This document shows positions 38,329-45,969 of a DNA stretch of 64,000 nucleotides, in pieces (position 1 is the first letter of the stretch; every line of letters starts with the position of its first letter). A program made the position numbers and the translations under genes. A model generated the notes under the pieces. That model ran no database searches. It worked only from the letters and a program-made list of their open reading frames with translations, and was not told where the DNA came from. This stretch comes from Bacteroides rodentium JCM 16496 (GTDB lineage Bacteria; Bacteroidota; Bacteroidia; Bacteroidales; Bacteroidaceae): the NCBI RefSeq assembly GCF_000614125.1, contig NZ_BAKJ01000015.1, positions 1-64,000 on the forward strand. Reading direction: 5' to 3'.

Positions 38329-39633
38329 AACGGAAAATACTGATAGTTGAAGACAATATCAGCCTGTCTCAGATGCAGAAGGACTGGTTTGCACAAGCTG
38401 GTTATGATGTCGTGACAGCTATGAACGAACCGATAGCCCGTTCACTGATACGCAAAATACAATTTGATCTGATTCTATCGGACGTACGTCTACCCGAAGG
38501 ACGGAATATCTCTACTGGAATGGCTGCGCAAGGAAAGAAAGGATATTCCTTTCATCATCACGACCGAGTATGTGTCGGTTCCCGATGTGGTGCGCACTAT
38601 TAAGTTGGGAGCGATAGACTACCTTCCCAAGCCGGTACGCAAGGAACATCTGCTGGAACTGGCAGAAGATGTGTTCCGCCCCATGGTTACGGTACGGAAA
38701 CAGGAAAAGGTACTGTTTCACCGTACAAGTCCGAAGATCCTACAAGTGGAGAAACTTGCCAGACTGGTAGCTCCATCGGAAATGTCGGTGATGGTACTTG
38801 GTGCCAACGGTACAGGGAAGGAGTCGGTGGCACAGAGCATCCATCTGGGCAGCGAACGCCGGGAGATGCCTTTCGTGGCGGTGAACTGCGGGGCACTGCC
38901 ACGTGAACTGGCCGCCTCGTTGTTCTTCGGTCACGAGAAAGGGGCATTTACCGGTGCCGACACCGCCAAGACCGGATATTTCGACATGGCGAAAGGCGGA
39001 ACTCTGTTTCTGGACGAGATAGGTACAATGTCCTATGAGATTCAGTCCATGTTGCTGCGCGTGTTACAGGAGAATACCTATACTCCGATAGGCAGTGACA
39101 AGGAACGGGTAGCGGACGTGCGTATCGTTACCGCCACAAATGAGAATTTGCAACTGGCCATCAAGGAAGGGCGGTTCAGGGAAGACCTTTACCACCGCCT
39201 TTGCGAATTCGAGATACGTCAGCCTTCATTGGCGGAATGTCCGGAAGACATCATCCCTTTGGCTGAGTTTTTCCGTGAACGCCATTCGAAAGAACTGAAA
39301 AGGGAAACACAAGGCTTTACGGAAGATGCCAAGCGCAGGATGCTTACCTATTCATGGCCGGGCAATGTCCGGGACTTACAGAACCGGATCAAACGTGCTG
39401 TATTGATTGCGGAGACTCCGATGCTGGATATGGAAGGATTGGATATTGAGATCCGCCAAAGTGGAGATACGCACTCCCCGGTAATTCAGCCGTTGAAGGA
39501 TGAGTCATTGGAGAAAATGAAAATTATCAATGCTCTTAAAGCTTGCAACGGACACCGGGAACAGGCTGCCGCACTGCTGAACATCAACCCAGCAACACTG
39601 TACCGGAAGATGAAGAAATACGGGGTGAAATAA
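38325..39633 (+). CDS. rteB: RteB-like sigma-54-type response regulator (frameshifted)
   Basis: NtrC-family activator. The receiver domain has its phospho-Asp near residue 53 (LILSDVRLPEG). The AAA+ domain follows, with Walker A GANGTGKES and the sigma-54-contact motif GAFTGAD, then a Fis-type HTH at the C-terminus (EQAAALLNINPATLYRKMKK). The frame breaks near 38494-38503. Two missing bases (GA in GGAGACGG) or one extra G would explain the jump from LPEG to DGISLLEWLRK. The joined protein has about 436 residues. It overlaps rteA by four bases. If the break is real, element excision control would be lost. Confidence 0.82.
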
Positions 39634-39753
39634 AAATGAGCCTGCCGTTAGTGCAAATCTCACTGAATATGTGTACATTTGCAAACAAATAGAGAAAAAT
39701 CGACATATTGTCTCTAAGACAATTGCTGACTGTATATGACATAAGACCGCAAG

Positions 39754-40356
39754 GTGTTTCTAATGGGAATCTGGAAAATTAACATTGAAAGGAACTATTG
39801 CGTGATTGCTTATGCTATGCCTACGCATAGCGTGCATTCACCTATTCCTTTCAAAGGCATTCCAGAGCCTCCATTAGAAGTAGCGTGTTTGCACGCTTCT
39901 TTTTTTGACGGCTTACGGTCCGGTATCAAAACAGAATTTATGCCAAAAGTCCAAGCTGTAACGGCGATGACACTGGACGGCTTCCTGCCGGAAACCGACA
40001 ACGTGCTGATGCGATGGGTAATGAACCACAGGAAAGGTTTTGCCCGTTGGCGGGAGCGTTGTGATGCCCGGATTTTACCCCATTACATACTAGACCTTCT
40101 TTGTGAAAAAGACACTAAAGGCGATTCCTTTATCTACCTGGCAGAAGTTTCTGATGCAGAAACATTGGATCTCCTGCGTGGCCTCTTCCATTACAATCTT
40201 GTGGAAGAACTTATTATCTACCTTTTTCCTTATTCCGCCGGCAAAGGGAATTCCATACAGGCCATCTTTCCCGTCCGGCAATGGCAGTTACACAAGGCCG
40301 TTGTCCTGCCTGGTGGCATCTGCCGTCTGATTTATCGTAATCCTTGCAGGATGTAA
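39754..40356 (+). CDS. Hypothetical protein downstream of rteB
   Basis: This ORF of 200 codons has no family I recognise. The product is moderately hydrophobic with aromatic-rich segments (MRWVMNHRKGFARWRERC; NLVEELIIYLFPYSAG) and no signal peptide. The coding start is uncertain, because the first 30 codons contain a strong nested hairpin (39785-39854). ATG 39754 and ATG 39817 are both possible. The location between the Rte regulators and the Xis-like genes suggests an element regulatory or accessory role comparable to position-equivalent genes in other conjugative transposons. This is context only. Confidence 0.5.
   Translation: MFLMGIWKINIERNYCVIAYAMPTHSVHSPIPFKGIPEPPLEVACLHASFFDGLRSGIKTEFMPKVQAVTAMTLDGFLPETDNVLMRWVMNHRKGFARWRERCDARILPHYILDLLCEKDTKGDSFIYLAEVSDAETLDLLRGLFHYNLVEELIIYLFPYSAGKGNSIQAIFPVRQWQLHKAVVLPGGICRLIYRNPCRM
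39785..39854 (+). promoter_or_regulatory. Nested hairpin at the 5' end of the post-rteB gene
   Basis: An outer 10-bp perfect stem (TTGAAAGGAA 39785-39794 with 39845-39854) encloses an inner 7-bp stem (GCTATGC 39814-39820 with 39825-39831, 4-base loop). It overlaps the candidate start codons, so it could control translation or be a protein/recombinase site. Confidence 0.55.
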
Positions 40357-40374
40357 CTTGCAGATTGCGAGAAT

Positions 40375-40391
40375 CCTTGCATCCTGCAAGG
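40375..40391. terminator. Hairpin after the post-rteB gene
   Basis: CCTTGCA (40375-40381) and TGCAAGG (40385-40391) form a perfect 7-bp stem with a three-base loop. It lies 19 bases after the stop codon and a short T-containing tract follows. A related palindrome, ATCCTTGCAGGAT, overlaps the gene's last codons. Confidence 0.5.
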
Positions 40392-40572
40392 TTAATTTCC
40401 CATCAAATATTTCTCCTTTATTTTTTTATTGTGCTGTATTTCAACGGAATAGCTATGTCATTTCGTGAAATACAGAGCCATTGGCACGCCGTTAGCCCTA
40501 TATCATAATATAACCTGTTGCGCGACAAGGTGTAACCAGTCAATTATTTACACTTTAAAGACAGACCGTATT

Positions 40573-40890
40573 ATGATACAGACAGACCGTGAGACCTTCC
40601 AGATGATGCTTCATCAGATTATGGAAAGGTTCGACAGGATTGAAGACAGGCTGAGCCGTATGAACCGCCAGACCTCTGCGCTTGACGGAGACAAGCTGCT
40701 GGACAATCAGGACATGTGCGAGCTGCTCAGCATTACCAAACGCACTCTCGCGCGGTACCGCCAGAAGAAACTCGTGACCTATTACATGATAGACGGGCGT
40801 ACCTATTACAAGTCCTCCGAGGTCGAGGCGTTCCTCAACCAAAAGGGCAGGCGTTTGCCGGCGAGACTGAAAAAACAGATGGAAAATTAA
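40573..40890 (+). CDS. Xis-like helix-turn-helix protein 1
   Basis: A 105-residue protein with an N-terminal amphipathic helix (about 8-38, QMMLHQIMERFDRIEDRLSR) and a MerR/excisionase-type winged HTH at about 45-95 (LLDNQDMCELLSITKRTLA...YYKSSEVEAFL). Proteins of this form (Xis2c/Xis2d type) assist excision in CTnDOT-family elements. It is the first of three tandem paralogues upstream of two integrases. ATG 40573 gives the normal family length. Confidence 0.75.
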   Translation: MIQTDRETFQMMLHQIMERFDRIEDRLSRMNRQTSALDGDKLLDNQDMCELLSITKRTLARYRQKKLVTYYMIDGRTYYKSSEVEAFLNQKGRRLPARLKKQMEN

Positions 40891-40905
40891 TATAAATGAA
40901 AGAAT

Positions 40906-41202
40906 ATGGAACTTGTATGTATTGACAAACAGACTTTTGAAGAACTGCGTGTCCGTTTTTGCGAATTTGAGGACCGGGTGACACGCCTGTGCCGTCCGGT
41001 CGAGGATCTCGGCCTGAAAAACTGGCTGGACAACCAGGAGGTGTGCGACGTACTCCGCATCAACAAAAAGACCCTTCAGGCGTATCGTGCCAAAGGTCTC
41101 CTTCCTTTCAGTCGCATCAAGAACAAGCTTTTCTACAAACCGGAAGATATACGGAGATTATTGGAATTGAGTTACCACCCTTTAATAAAGAGCAAATTAT
41201 GA
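40906..41202 (+). CDS. Xis-like helix-turn-helix protein 2
   Basis: A 98-residue paralogue of the preceding protein, again with an N-terminal helix followed by an excisionase-type HTH (WLDNQEVCDVLRINKKTLQA and LFYKPEDIRRLL). It begins 15 bases after protein 1, and its stop overlaps the start of protein 3 (ATGA), so the three form one operon. It probably binds DNA at the element end or at transfer promoters. Exact targets are unknown. Confidence 0.75.
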   Translation: MELVCIDKQTFEELRVRFCEFEDRVTRLCRPVEDLGLKNWLDNQEVCDVLRINKKTLQAYRAKGLLPFSRIKNKLFYKPEDIRRLLELSYHPLIKSKL

Positions 41203-41510
41203 GCTATCATTTTATAGACAAGAAAGACCCACGCATTGACGTGATGTTCCAGGGACTGGAGAAAATGGAGAGGATGCTTTCAGTAATGGAAGATGTACCG
41301 AGATCACTCTTCAACGGTGAACGTTTCCTTACGGACGAGGAACTTTCCAAAGTCCTGCGGGTAAGCAGGCGTACATTGCAGGAATACCGTACATTCGGTG
41401 TAATCCCTTACTATCTGGTACAGGGGAAGGCACTCTATAAAGAGTCCGATATCATGAAAATACTGGACGATGCCTACAAACGGTGCCGGGAGGAACAGCG
41501 CTGGGTATAG
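41199..41510 (+). CDS. Xis-like helix-turn-helix protein 3
   Basis: A 103-residue third member of the tandem HTH set. The N-terminal helix (MFQGLEKMERMLSVMEDV) precedes the HTH with FLTDEELSKVLRVSRRTLQE and ALYKESDIMKIL. A strong bidirectional terminator follows at 41532-41569. The three proteins differ in recognition-helix residues, suggesting different binding sites. Confidence 0.75.
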   Translation: MSYHFIDKKDPRIDVMFQGLEKMERMLSVMEDVPRSLFNGERFLTDEELSKVLRVSRRTLQEYRTFGVIPYYLVQGKALYKESDIMKILDDAYKRCREEQRWV

Positions 41511-41531
41511 TACTGCTTCTTTAATCAAGCA

Positions 41532-41569
41532 CGGAGAAACTGCCCGGCTGACAGCAGGCAGTTTCTCCG
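41532..41569. terminator. Strong bidirectional terminator between HTH operon and integrase
   Basis: A perfect 13-bp stem pairs CGGAGAAACTGCC (41532-41544) with 41557-41569 around a 12-base loop, followed by TTTT. It separates the plus-strand HTH operon from the convergent integrase gene. Confidence 0.85.
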
Positions 41570-41578
41570 TTTTCCATT

Positions 41579-42880
41579 TCATACAGCCGGTGATTTTATT
41601 TTCCGCTTTTTCCTGACGGTGAAATCCTCCTCGCAAAGGTCTATCCTGTTTCCGAAACCTGTGGACCTCAACCGTTTCATGTCCTCGTCCACTTTCGTGT
41701 CCGTAACCTGCGCGTAAATCTGCGTGGTGGAAATAGAGGTATGTCCCATCATCCGGCTTACCGTCTCTATCGGAACGCCGAGCGAAAGGGTGATGTGGGT
41801 ACCGAAATTATGCCGGGCCTGGTGAAAGGTCAAATCAAAACCATATACCTGCCCCAATTCCCTAGTCAACAGGATAAAATACCTGCGGGCATAAATATTG
41901 AACACCTTGTCTCCGCTTCTTTGGCCGCGGTATTTCTCTATGATTTGAAGAGGAATATCCAGCAGACGGACAGAAGAGAGCGTATCGGTCTTTTTCCGGT
42001 GGATATGAATCCACCATGTGCCGTCGCCGGTCTGCGTGATGTCCTTGTCCGAAAGCCGTTTCAGATCCGCATACGCCAGTCCGGTAAAGGTTGAAAAGAT
42101 GAACATATCCCGCACGAATTGCAGTTGCGGTTTCTCCACCGGAGTGGTCATGAGTGTTTTAAGGTCTTCCAGTTTCATGTGGCGGCTCTTCCTTTTGGGC
42201 AGTTCGGGATGCAGGCGGCAATAAGGGTCGCGTCGCAACGTGCCCTGGCTCACAGCCCGCATCGTGAGCTTTTTCAAACGGTACAGGTGTTCATGCACGC
42301 TTTTGGGTTTCAGGTTGCGGTCAGTCCGCAGGAATACCTCGAAATCGTCATAAAACGTCCGGTCAAGGCTTCGCAGCGTCACATCTTCCACGCCTTTCTT
42401 TTCCCGGACAAAAGCGGAAAGATGCTTGTAGGAACGCTGATAGGAGTCGTATGTTTCCTGTATGCGGTCTATCCCGACCCGTTTCCTGAACTCCTCGTTA
42501 TGCTCCTTGAAAAGAGCCAGCAGGGTAAGCGGTTTCTGTCCGATACCCTTGACTGCGTTTTTGACCAGTTCAGCCGTGATGAACCCCAGGCTGTTTCTTA
42601 TCCGCTCATAATGTCCGGCAATCTCACGTGTCAGGTCATCTATGGCACGGTTCACGGTAACGGCATTCTCGCTCCTTCCGTTGGCACGGCCTTTCTCCGG
42701 ATTCCAGATGCCCGGATTGACAGAGACTTTGGTTCCTATCTGTGCCCATTCGGCATCAATGCTCACCTTGCACAATAGCTGGCACATTCCGTCCTTTCGC
42801 ACTTTCGTGCGGTTAATATAAAACAGCACGGCAAAAGTGCTGCGTCGTTTGACATTCTGTTTTTCAGTATTCTTTTCCAT
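41579..42880 (-). CDS. Tyrosine integrase 1 of the element
   Basis: This 433-residue Bacteroides-type integrase has an arm-binding N-terminus (about 15-110, RRSTFAVLFYINRTK), a core-binding SAM-like domain (about 120-220) and a catalytic domain. The His-Arg segment is HQARHNFGTH and the Tyr nucleophile is in STTQIYAQVTD. The usual first catalytic Arg is not visible in STFTGLAYADLKRL, as in IntDOT-type integrases. It lies 22 bases downstream of integrase 2 on the same strand, suggesting co-transcription. One of the pair should integrate and excise the element. Confidence 0.85.
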   Translation of the reverse strand: MEKNTEKQNVKRRSTFAVLFYINRTKVRKDGMCQLLCKVSIDAEWAQIGTKVSVNPGIWNPEKGRANGRSENAVTVNRAIDDLTREIAGHYERIRNSLGFITAELVKNAVKGIGQKPLTLLALFKEHNEEFRKRVGIDRIQETYDSYQRSYKHLSAFVREKKGVEDVTLRSLDRTFYDDFEVFLRTDRNLKPKSVHEHLYRLKKLTMRAVSQGTLRRDPYCRLHPELPKRKSRHMKLEDLKTLMTTPVEKPQLQFVRDMFIFSTFTGLAYADLKRLSDKDITQTGDGTWWIHIHRKKTDTLSSVRLLDIPLQIIEKYRGQRSGDKVFNIYARRYFILLTRELGQVYGFDLTFHQARHNFGTHITLSLGVPIETVSRMMGHTSISTTQIYAQVTDTKVDEDMKRLRSTGFGNRIDLCEEDFTVRKKRKIKSPAV

Positions 42881-42902
42881 ATTCTTTCCATTTAAAAGGT
42901 TA

Positions 42903-44126
42903 TTAAATGACGACAGAAAAACGCTCCGAGATTTTTCGGTTCAAAGTCTTGGTGTCGGCGTCTATCTTCTCATCGGTCACTTTCGCGTAGATTTGTGTGG
43001 TCTCTATCTGACTATGGCCGAGCATCCTGCTGACCGTTTCAAGGGGGACCCCATGAGAGAGTGTGATTTCCGTTGCGTATGTATGCCGTCCTGCATGGAA
43101 GACCAACGGACGGTCAATGTGGCAGATTCGGGCAATCTCTTTCAAGTAGAGGTTCAGCGTGGAATTGCAATACATTGGCAGCAGCTTGTCACCGGGAGCT
43201 GTACCGCTATATTTCTTCAGAATCTGCAACGGTAAATCCAAAAGAGGAATCTCAAATTCTATCTTGGTTTTCTGCCTGGCACTCTTGATCCACCATATTC
43301 CATCTTCCGCAAGGCATAGGTTGTCCTTTGTCAGCAGGCGCATATCTCCGTATGGAATGCCGGTAAAACAGGAAAAAAGGAACATGTCACGGACATGATA
43401 GAGGGTCTGCCTGTGAAGCGGGGTGGTCATAATCCTGTGCAACTCTTCTGCCGTGAGATATTTCTGCACGTGCTTCGGGCGCACCGGCTCGTAGCCCATG
43501 AACGGGCTGGCGGTAATAATACCGTCAGCAATGGCCTCTCCGACAATGGTTTTCAGTTGGACGGTCAAGTTGATGATTGTTCCGGGAGCGAGGTTCCGTT
43601 CCGTCCGGAGATACAAATCATACTTGTCAATGAAAGAACGGTCCAACGCAGAAAACGGAATATCGGAGAGCTTGTATTGCGCCTGCAAGAATCTTTCGAT
43701 ATGGCTATAGGCATTGCTATAGGCTCTCAGGCTTCCTACCGTACGGTTTATCCCCACACGCTTTTCAAAGTTGCGGATGAACCGCCTGAAATATCCCAGA
43801 AGCGTTTCCTGCCCGCTTGCCATTCCAAGCAGTATGCCTTTCACCTCTTCGGCCGTCACACCGTCACGGACTGCCGACTGTTCCATATAGATATTCAATG
43901 CCATCGCACGTATCTCATCCAGCCGGTTGTTGATTTCCTTTGCCGCCACGCTTTTTCCGGAAGCGCGTCCCGAAGACCAGCGGGATTGCGGGACTTTTAT
44001 CTTCACACTGAATGCCGCTTCGGAATATTTTCCGACATTCAACTTTGCCATTACGGGGCAATTCCCGTCGGCATCCGCCTCGCTCTTTTTCAGGTAGAAC
44101 GACACCTTTACATTTGCCTGATTCAT
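42903..44126 (-). CDS. Tyrosine integrase 2 of the element
   Basis: A 407-residue integrase paralogous to the neighbouring gene. The start MNQANVKVSFYLKKSEAD at 44126 is preferred to an in-frame start 33 codons upstream that encodes atypical sequence. The catalytic domain carries HAGRHTYATEI and the Tyr in TTQIYAKVTD. The first-Arg position again reads SCFTGIPYGDMRLL without the canonical Arg. It is the outermost gene of the putative element, adjacent to chromosomal genes. The pair may act together or at different sites. Confidence 0.85.
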   Translation of the reverse strand: MNQANVKVSFYLKKSEADADGNCPVMAKLNVGKYSEAAFSVKIKVPQSRWSSGRASGKSVAAKEINNRLDEIRAMALNIYMEQSAVRDGVTAEEVKGILLGMASGQETLLGYFRRFIRNFEKRVGINRTVGSLRAYSNAYSHIERFLQAQYKLSDIPFSALDRSFIDKYDLYLRTERNLAPGTIINLTVQLKTIVGEAIADGIITASPFMGYEPVRPKHVQKYLTAEELHRIMTTPLHRQTLYHVRDMFLFSCFTGIPYGDMRLLTKDNLCLAEDGIWWIKSARQKTKIEFEIPLLDLPLQILKKYSGTAPGDKLLPMYCNSTLNLYLKEIARICHIDRPLVFHAGRHTYATEITLSHGVPLETVSRMLGHSQIETTQIYAKVTDEKIDADTKTLNRKISERFSVVI

Positions 44127-44560
44127 AACCAATTCCTTTGTTCGCAAAATTATTATATGCAGAGCAAATGAACGGCATGAAAAATATAGCGGAACGTAGA
44201 ATAAGACCCCTCGGCCTGCAAACAAAGCCTGTATTTTTTTTTCTGATACGGAAAAATATGACTAAGTTTGCGTCAGCAGACATGGAAAAAACAGCGTTCT
44301 TTGCGGTGGTAAACGGGGTAATCAATGAAAGACGAAAGCTTGTTTTTCAAGCCTCTTTTTTTATCCCGAAAAGGCAACGGATAAGTAGTGATTTGTCCTC
44401 CTAACTCCACCTAAAACTTGCTAAAAGCCCCCTGCGGAAGAATGTGGTACAAAACGACATATCCCTTTTGCTATCAAACACTTTACATTATTTTCTCCAA
44501 AGTTATCCGTATGTGAGCGAGTTTCCTTATATTTGGAGCAACCGAGAAAAAACACCGTGT
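44127..44560. other. Putative element boundary and upstream region of the sigma-factor operon
   Basis: No convincing gene was found. This interval should contain the element's right attachment site, but it cannot be identified without the other end or an empty site. A Bacteroidota -7 box, TAAGTTTG, is at 44263-44270 on the plus strand, with a T-rich stretch about 20 bases upstream. It may drive the downstream sigma-factor gene. Confidence 0.45.
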
Positions 44561-45112
44561 ATGCTGGACGAACTGATGATACTGGCCAGAATAAAGGAGG
44601 GCGATATAAAGGCGTTCGAAGGAATCTTCCGCCGGTATTATTCCCCCCTTTGCTGGTATGCTGCGGGCATCACGGGTGATACGGCGTCTGCCGAGGAAAT
44701 TGTGGAGGAGCTGTTCTACGTGCTGTGGAAGAACCGAGAGCGGTTACAAGTGTTCCAGTCCGTGAAGAGCTATCTCTACCGTTCTGTGAGGAATGAAGCC
44801 GTGCAGTTTTGTGAGCATCAGGAGGTCAAGGAACGCTATCGGGCATCTGTCCGTACGGAGTCCGGGCCGGGCTATTCGTCCGACCCCCACGCATATTTGG
44901 AATACGAGGAACTCCAGACCCTCATCCGGCATACGCTCGACAAGCAGCCCCGGCGCCGGCAGCAGATTTTCAGGATGCACCGCATGGAGGGGAAGAAATA
45001 TGCAGAGATTGCCTTGTCGCTTTCGTTGTCCGTCAAGACGGTGGAGGCGGAAATGACCAAGGTACTCCGAACCTTACGAAATGAAATTGATAATTATATC
45101 CGGACACAATGA
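44561..45112 (+). CDS. ECF sigma factor (RpoE/FecI-type)
   Basis: A 183-residue extracytoplasmic-function sigma factor. Region 2 includes GDIKAFEGIFRRYYSPLCWYA and EEIVEELFYVLW. Region 4 has a HTH ending AEIALSLSLSVKTVEAEMTK near the C-terminus. ATG 44561 (MLDELMILARIKEG) gives the standard length; an upstream start at 44444 would add an atypical N-terminal extension. The next gene is an anti-sigma factor overlapping by four bases, so this is a FecI/FecR-like pair. Confidence 0.88.
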   Translation: MLDELMILARIKEGDIKAFEGIFRRYYSPLCWYAAGITGDTASAEEIVEELFYVLWKNRERLQVFQSVKSYLYRSVRNEAVQFCEHQEVKERYRASVRTESGPGYSSDPHAYLEYEELQTLIRHTLDKQPRRRQQIFRMHRMEGKKYAEIALSLSLSVKTVEAEMTKVLRTLRNEIDNYIRTQ

Positions 45113-45969
45113 TGGAAGTAGATAAAAAGAAGACAAGGACCGACGAGGCATGGGTACGGCTTTATGCCCGCTTCGAAACGGACTGCCTGCTGCCGGCAGA
45201 TGCGGAACACGCTCCGGCAATGCACCGCAGGCTTTACCTCAAGTGGGGGAACGTTGCGGCAGCCGTGATTGCCGGAATCGTTTGTTTTGCCGCATGGTGG
45301 GCCGTACCGGAACAAGGTGGGGACAGTCGTAGCTTGCTGACGGAGGAGAACCGGGAGAAGCCCACACTGGTCAAGACCCTTGAAGACGGTTCGGTGGTAT
45401 ATCTGGCGCAGGAAAGCACGCTGAAGTATCCCGAACATTTTGCGGAAGACAAGCGGGAAGTGAACCTGCAGGGTGAAGCCTTCTTCGATGTGGCAAAGAA
45501 ACCCGAGCAGACTTTTACGATTGAGACGGCGAGGGTGCGTGTGGAGGTGCTGGGCACGGCTTTCAATGTCAGGAGCAATGAAGAGGTCCCCTTCAGCTTG
45601 TCCGTGAAGCGCGGGAAGGTGAAGGTGCTGCTGAAACAAGAGGAACAGACGGTCTTTGTAGAGGCGGGAGAAACGGTTACCTTGCAGGGGGGCAGTCTGC
45701 TCGTCAGCGAGACGGAGAATCCGGAGCTTTTTGACCGCTACACCAGCAACATCCGTTTCAAGGACGAGTGCCTGGAGGATGTGCTGCGTGCCATCAATAA
45801 GGAGTCTGCCGGCCGGCAGATAGAAGTCGCGTCGCCAACCCTGGGCAAACGGCGGCTGACGGTCGAATTTTCGAATAACTCCCCGGAGTCTGTGGCCGAG
45901 CTGATATGCTGGACGTTCGACTTGAAGTGTACACGTCAGGGCAATAGACTGATATTGTCGGAACAATGA
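45109..45969 (+). CDS. FecR-family anti-sigma factor
   Basis: This 286-residue inner-membrane regulator has one membrane segment at about 48-66 (AAAVIAGIVCFAAWWAV). A FecR domain follows (about 90-190, LEDGSVVYLAQESTLKYP and VLGTAFNVRS). A DUF4974-type C-terminal domain is at about 210-285 and resembles a secretin/TonB N-terminal domain (IRFKDECLEDVLRAIN). It should hold the ECF sigma factor inactive until a periplasmic signal arrives. It overlaps both neighbours by four bases. Confidence 0.88.
   Translation: MMEVDKKKTRTDEAWVRLYARFETDCLLPADAEHAPAMHRRLYLKWGNVAAAVIAGIVCFAAWWAVPEQGGDSRSLLTEENREKPTLVKTLEDGSVVYLAQESTLKYPEHFAEDKREVNLQGEAFFDVAKKPEQTFTIETARVRVEVLGTAFNVRSNEEVPFSLSVKRGKVKVLLKQEEQTVFVEAGETVTLQGGSLLVSETENPELFDRYTSNIRFKDECLEDVLRAINKESAGRQIEVASPTLGKRRLTVEFSNNSPESVAELICWTFDLKCTRQGNRLILSEQ

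Noticed and set aside
42119-42778. Long plus-strand open frames opposite the two integrases (also 43395-44171)
   Set aside because: Both integrases show full domain and catalytic motifs on the minus strand; the plus-strand frames show none.
44263-44273. CTAAGTTTGC, nine of ten matches to the CTnDOT attachment core GTAnnTTTGC
   Set aside because: It is equally a Bacteroidota -7 promoter box (TAAGTTTG), and the same string occurs before trkH, where no integration is suspected.
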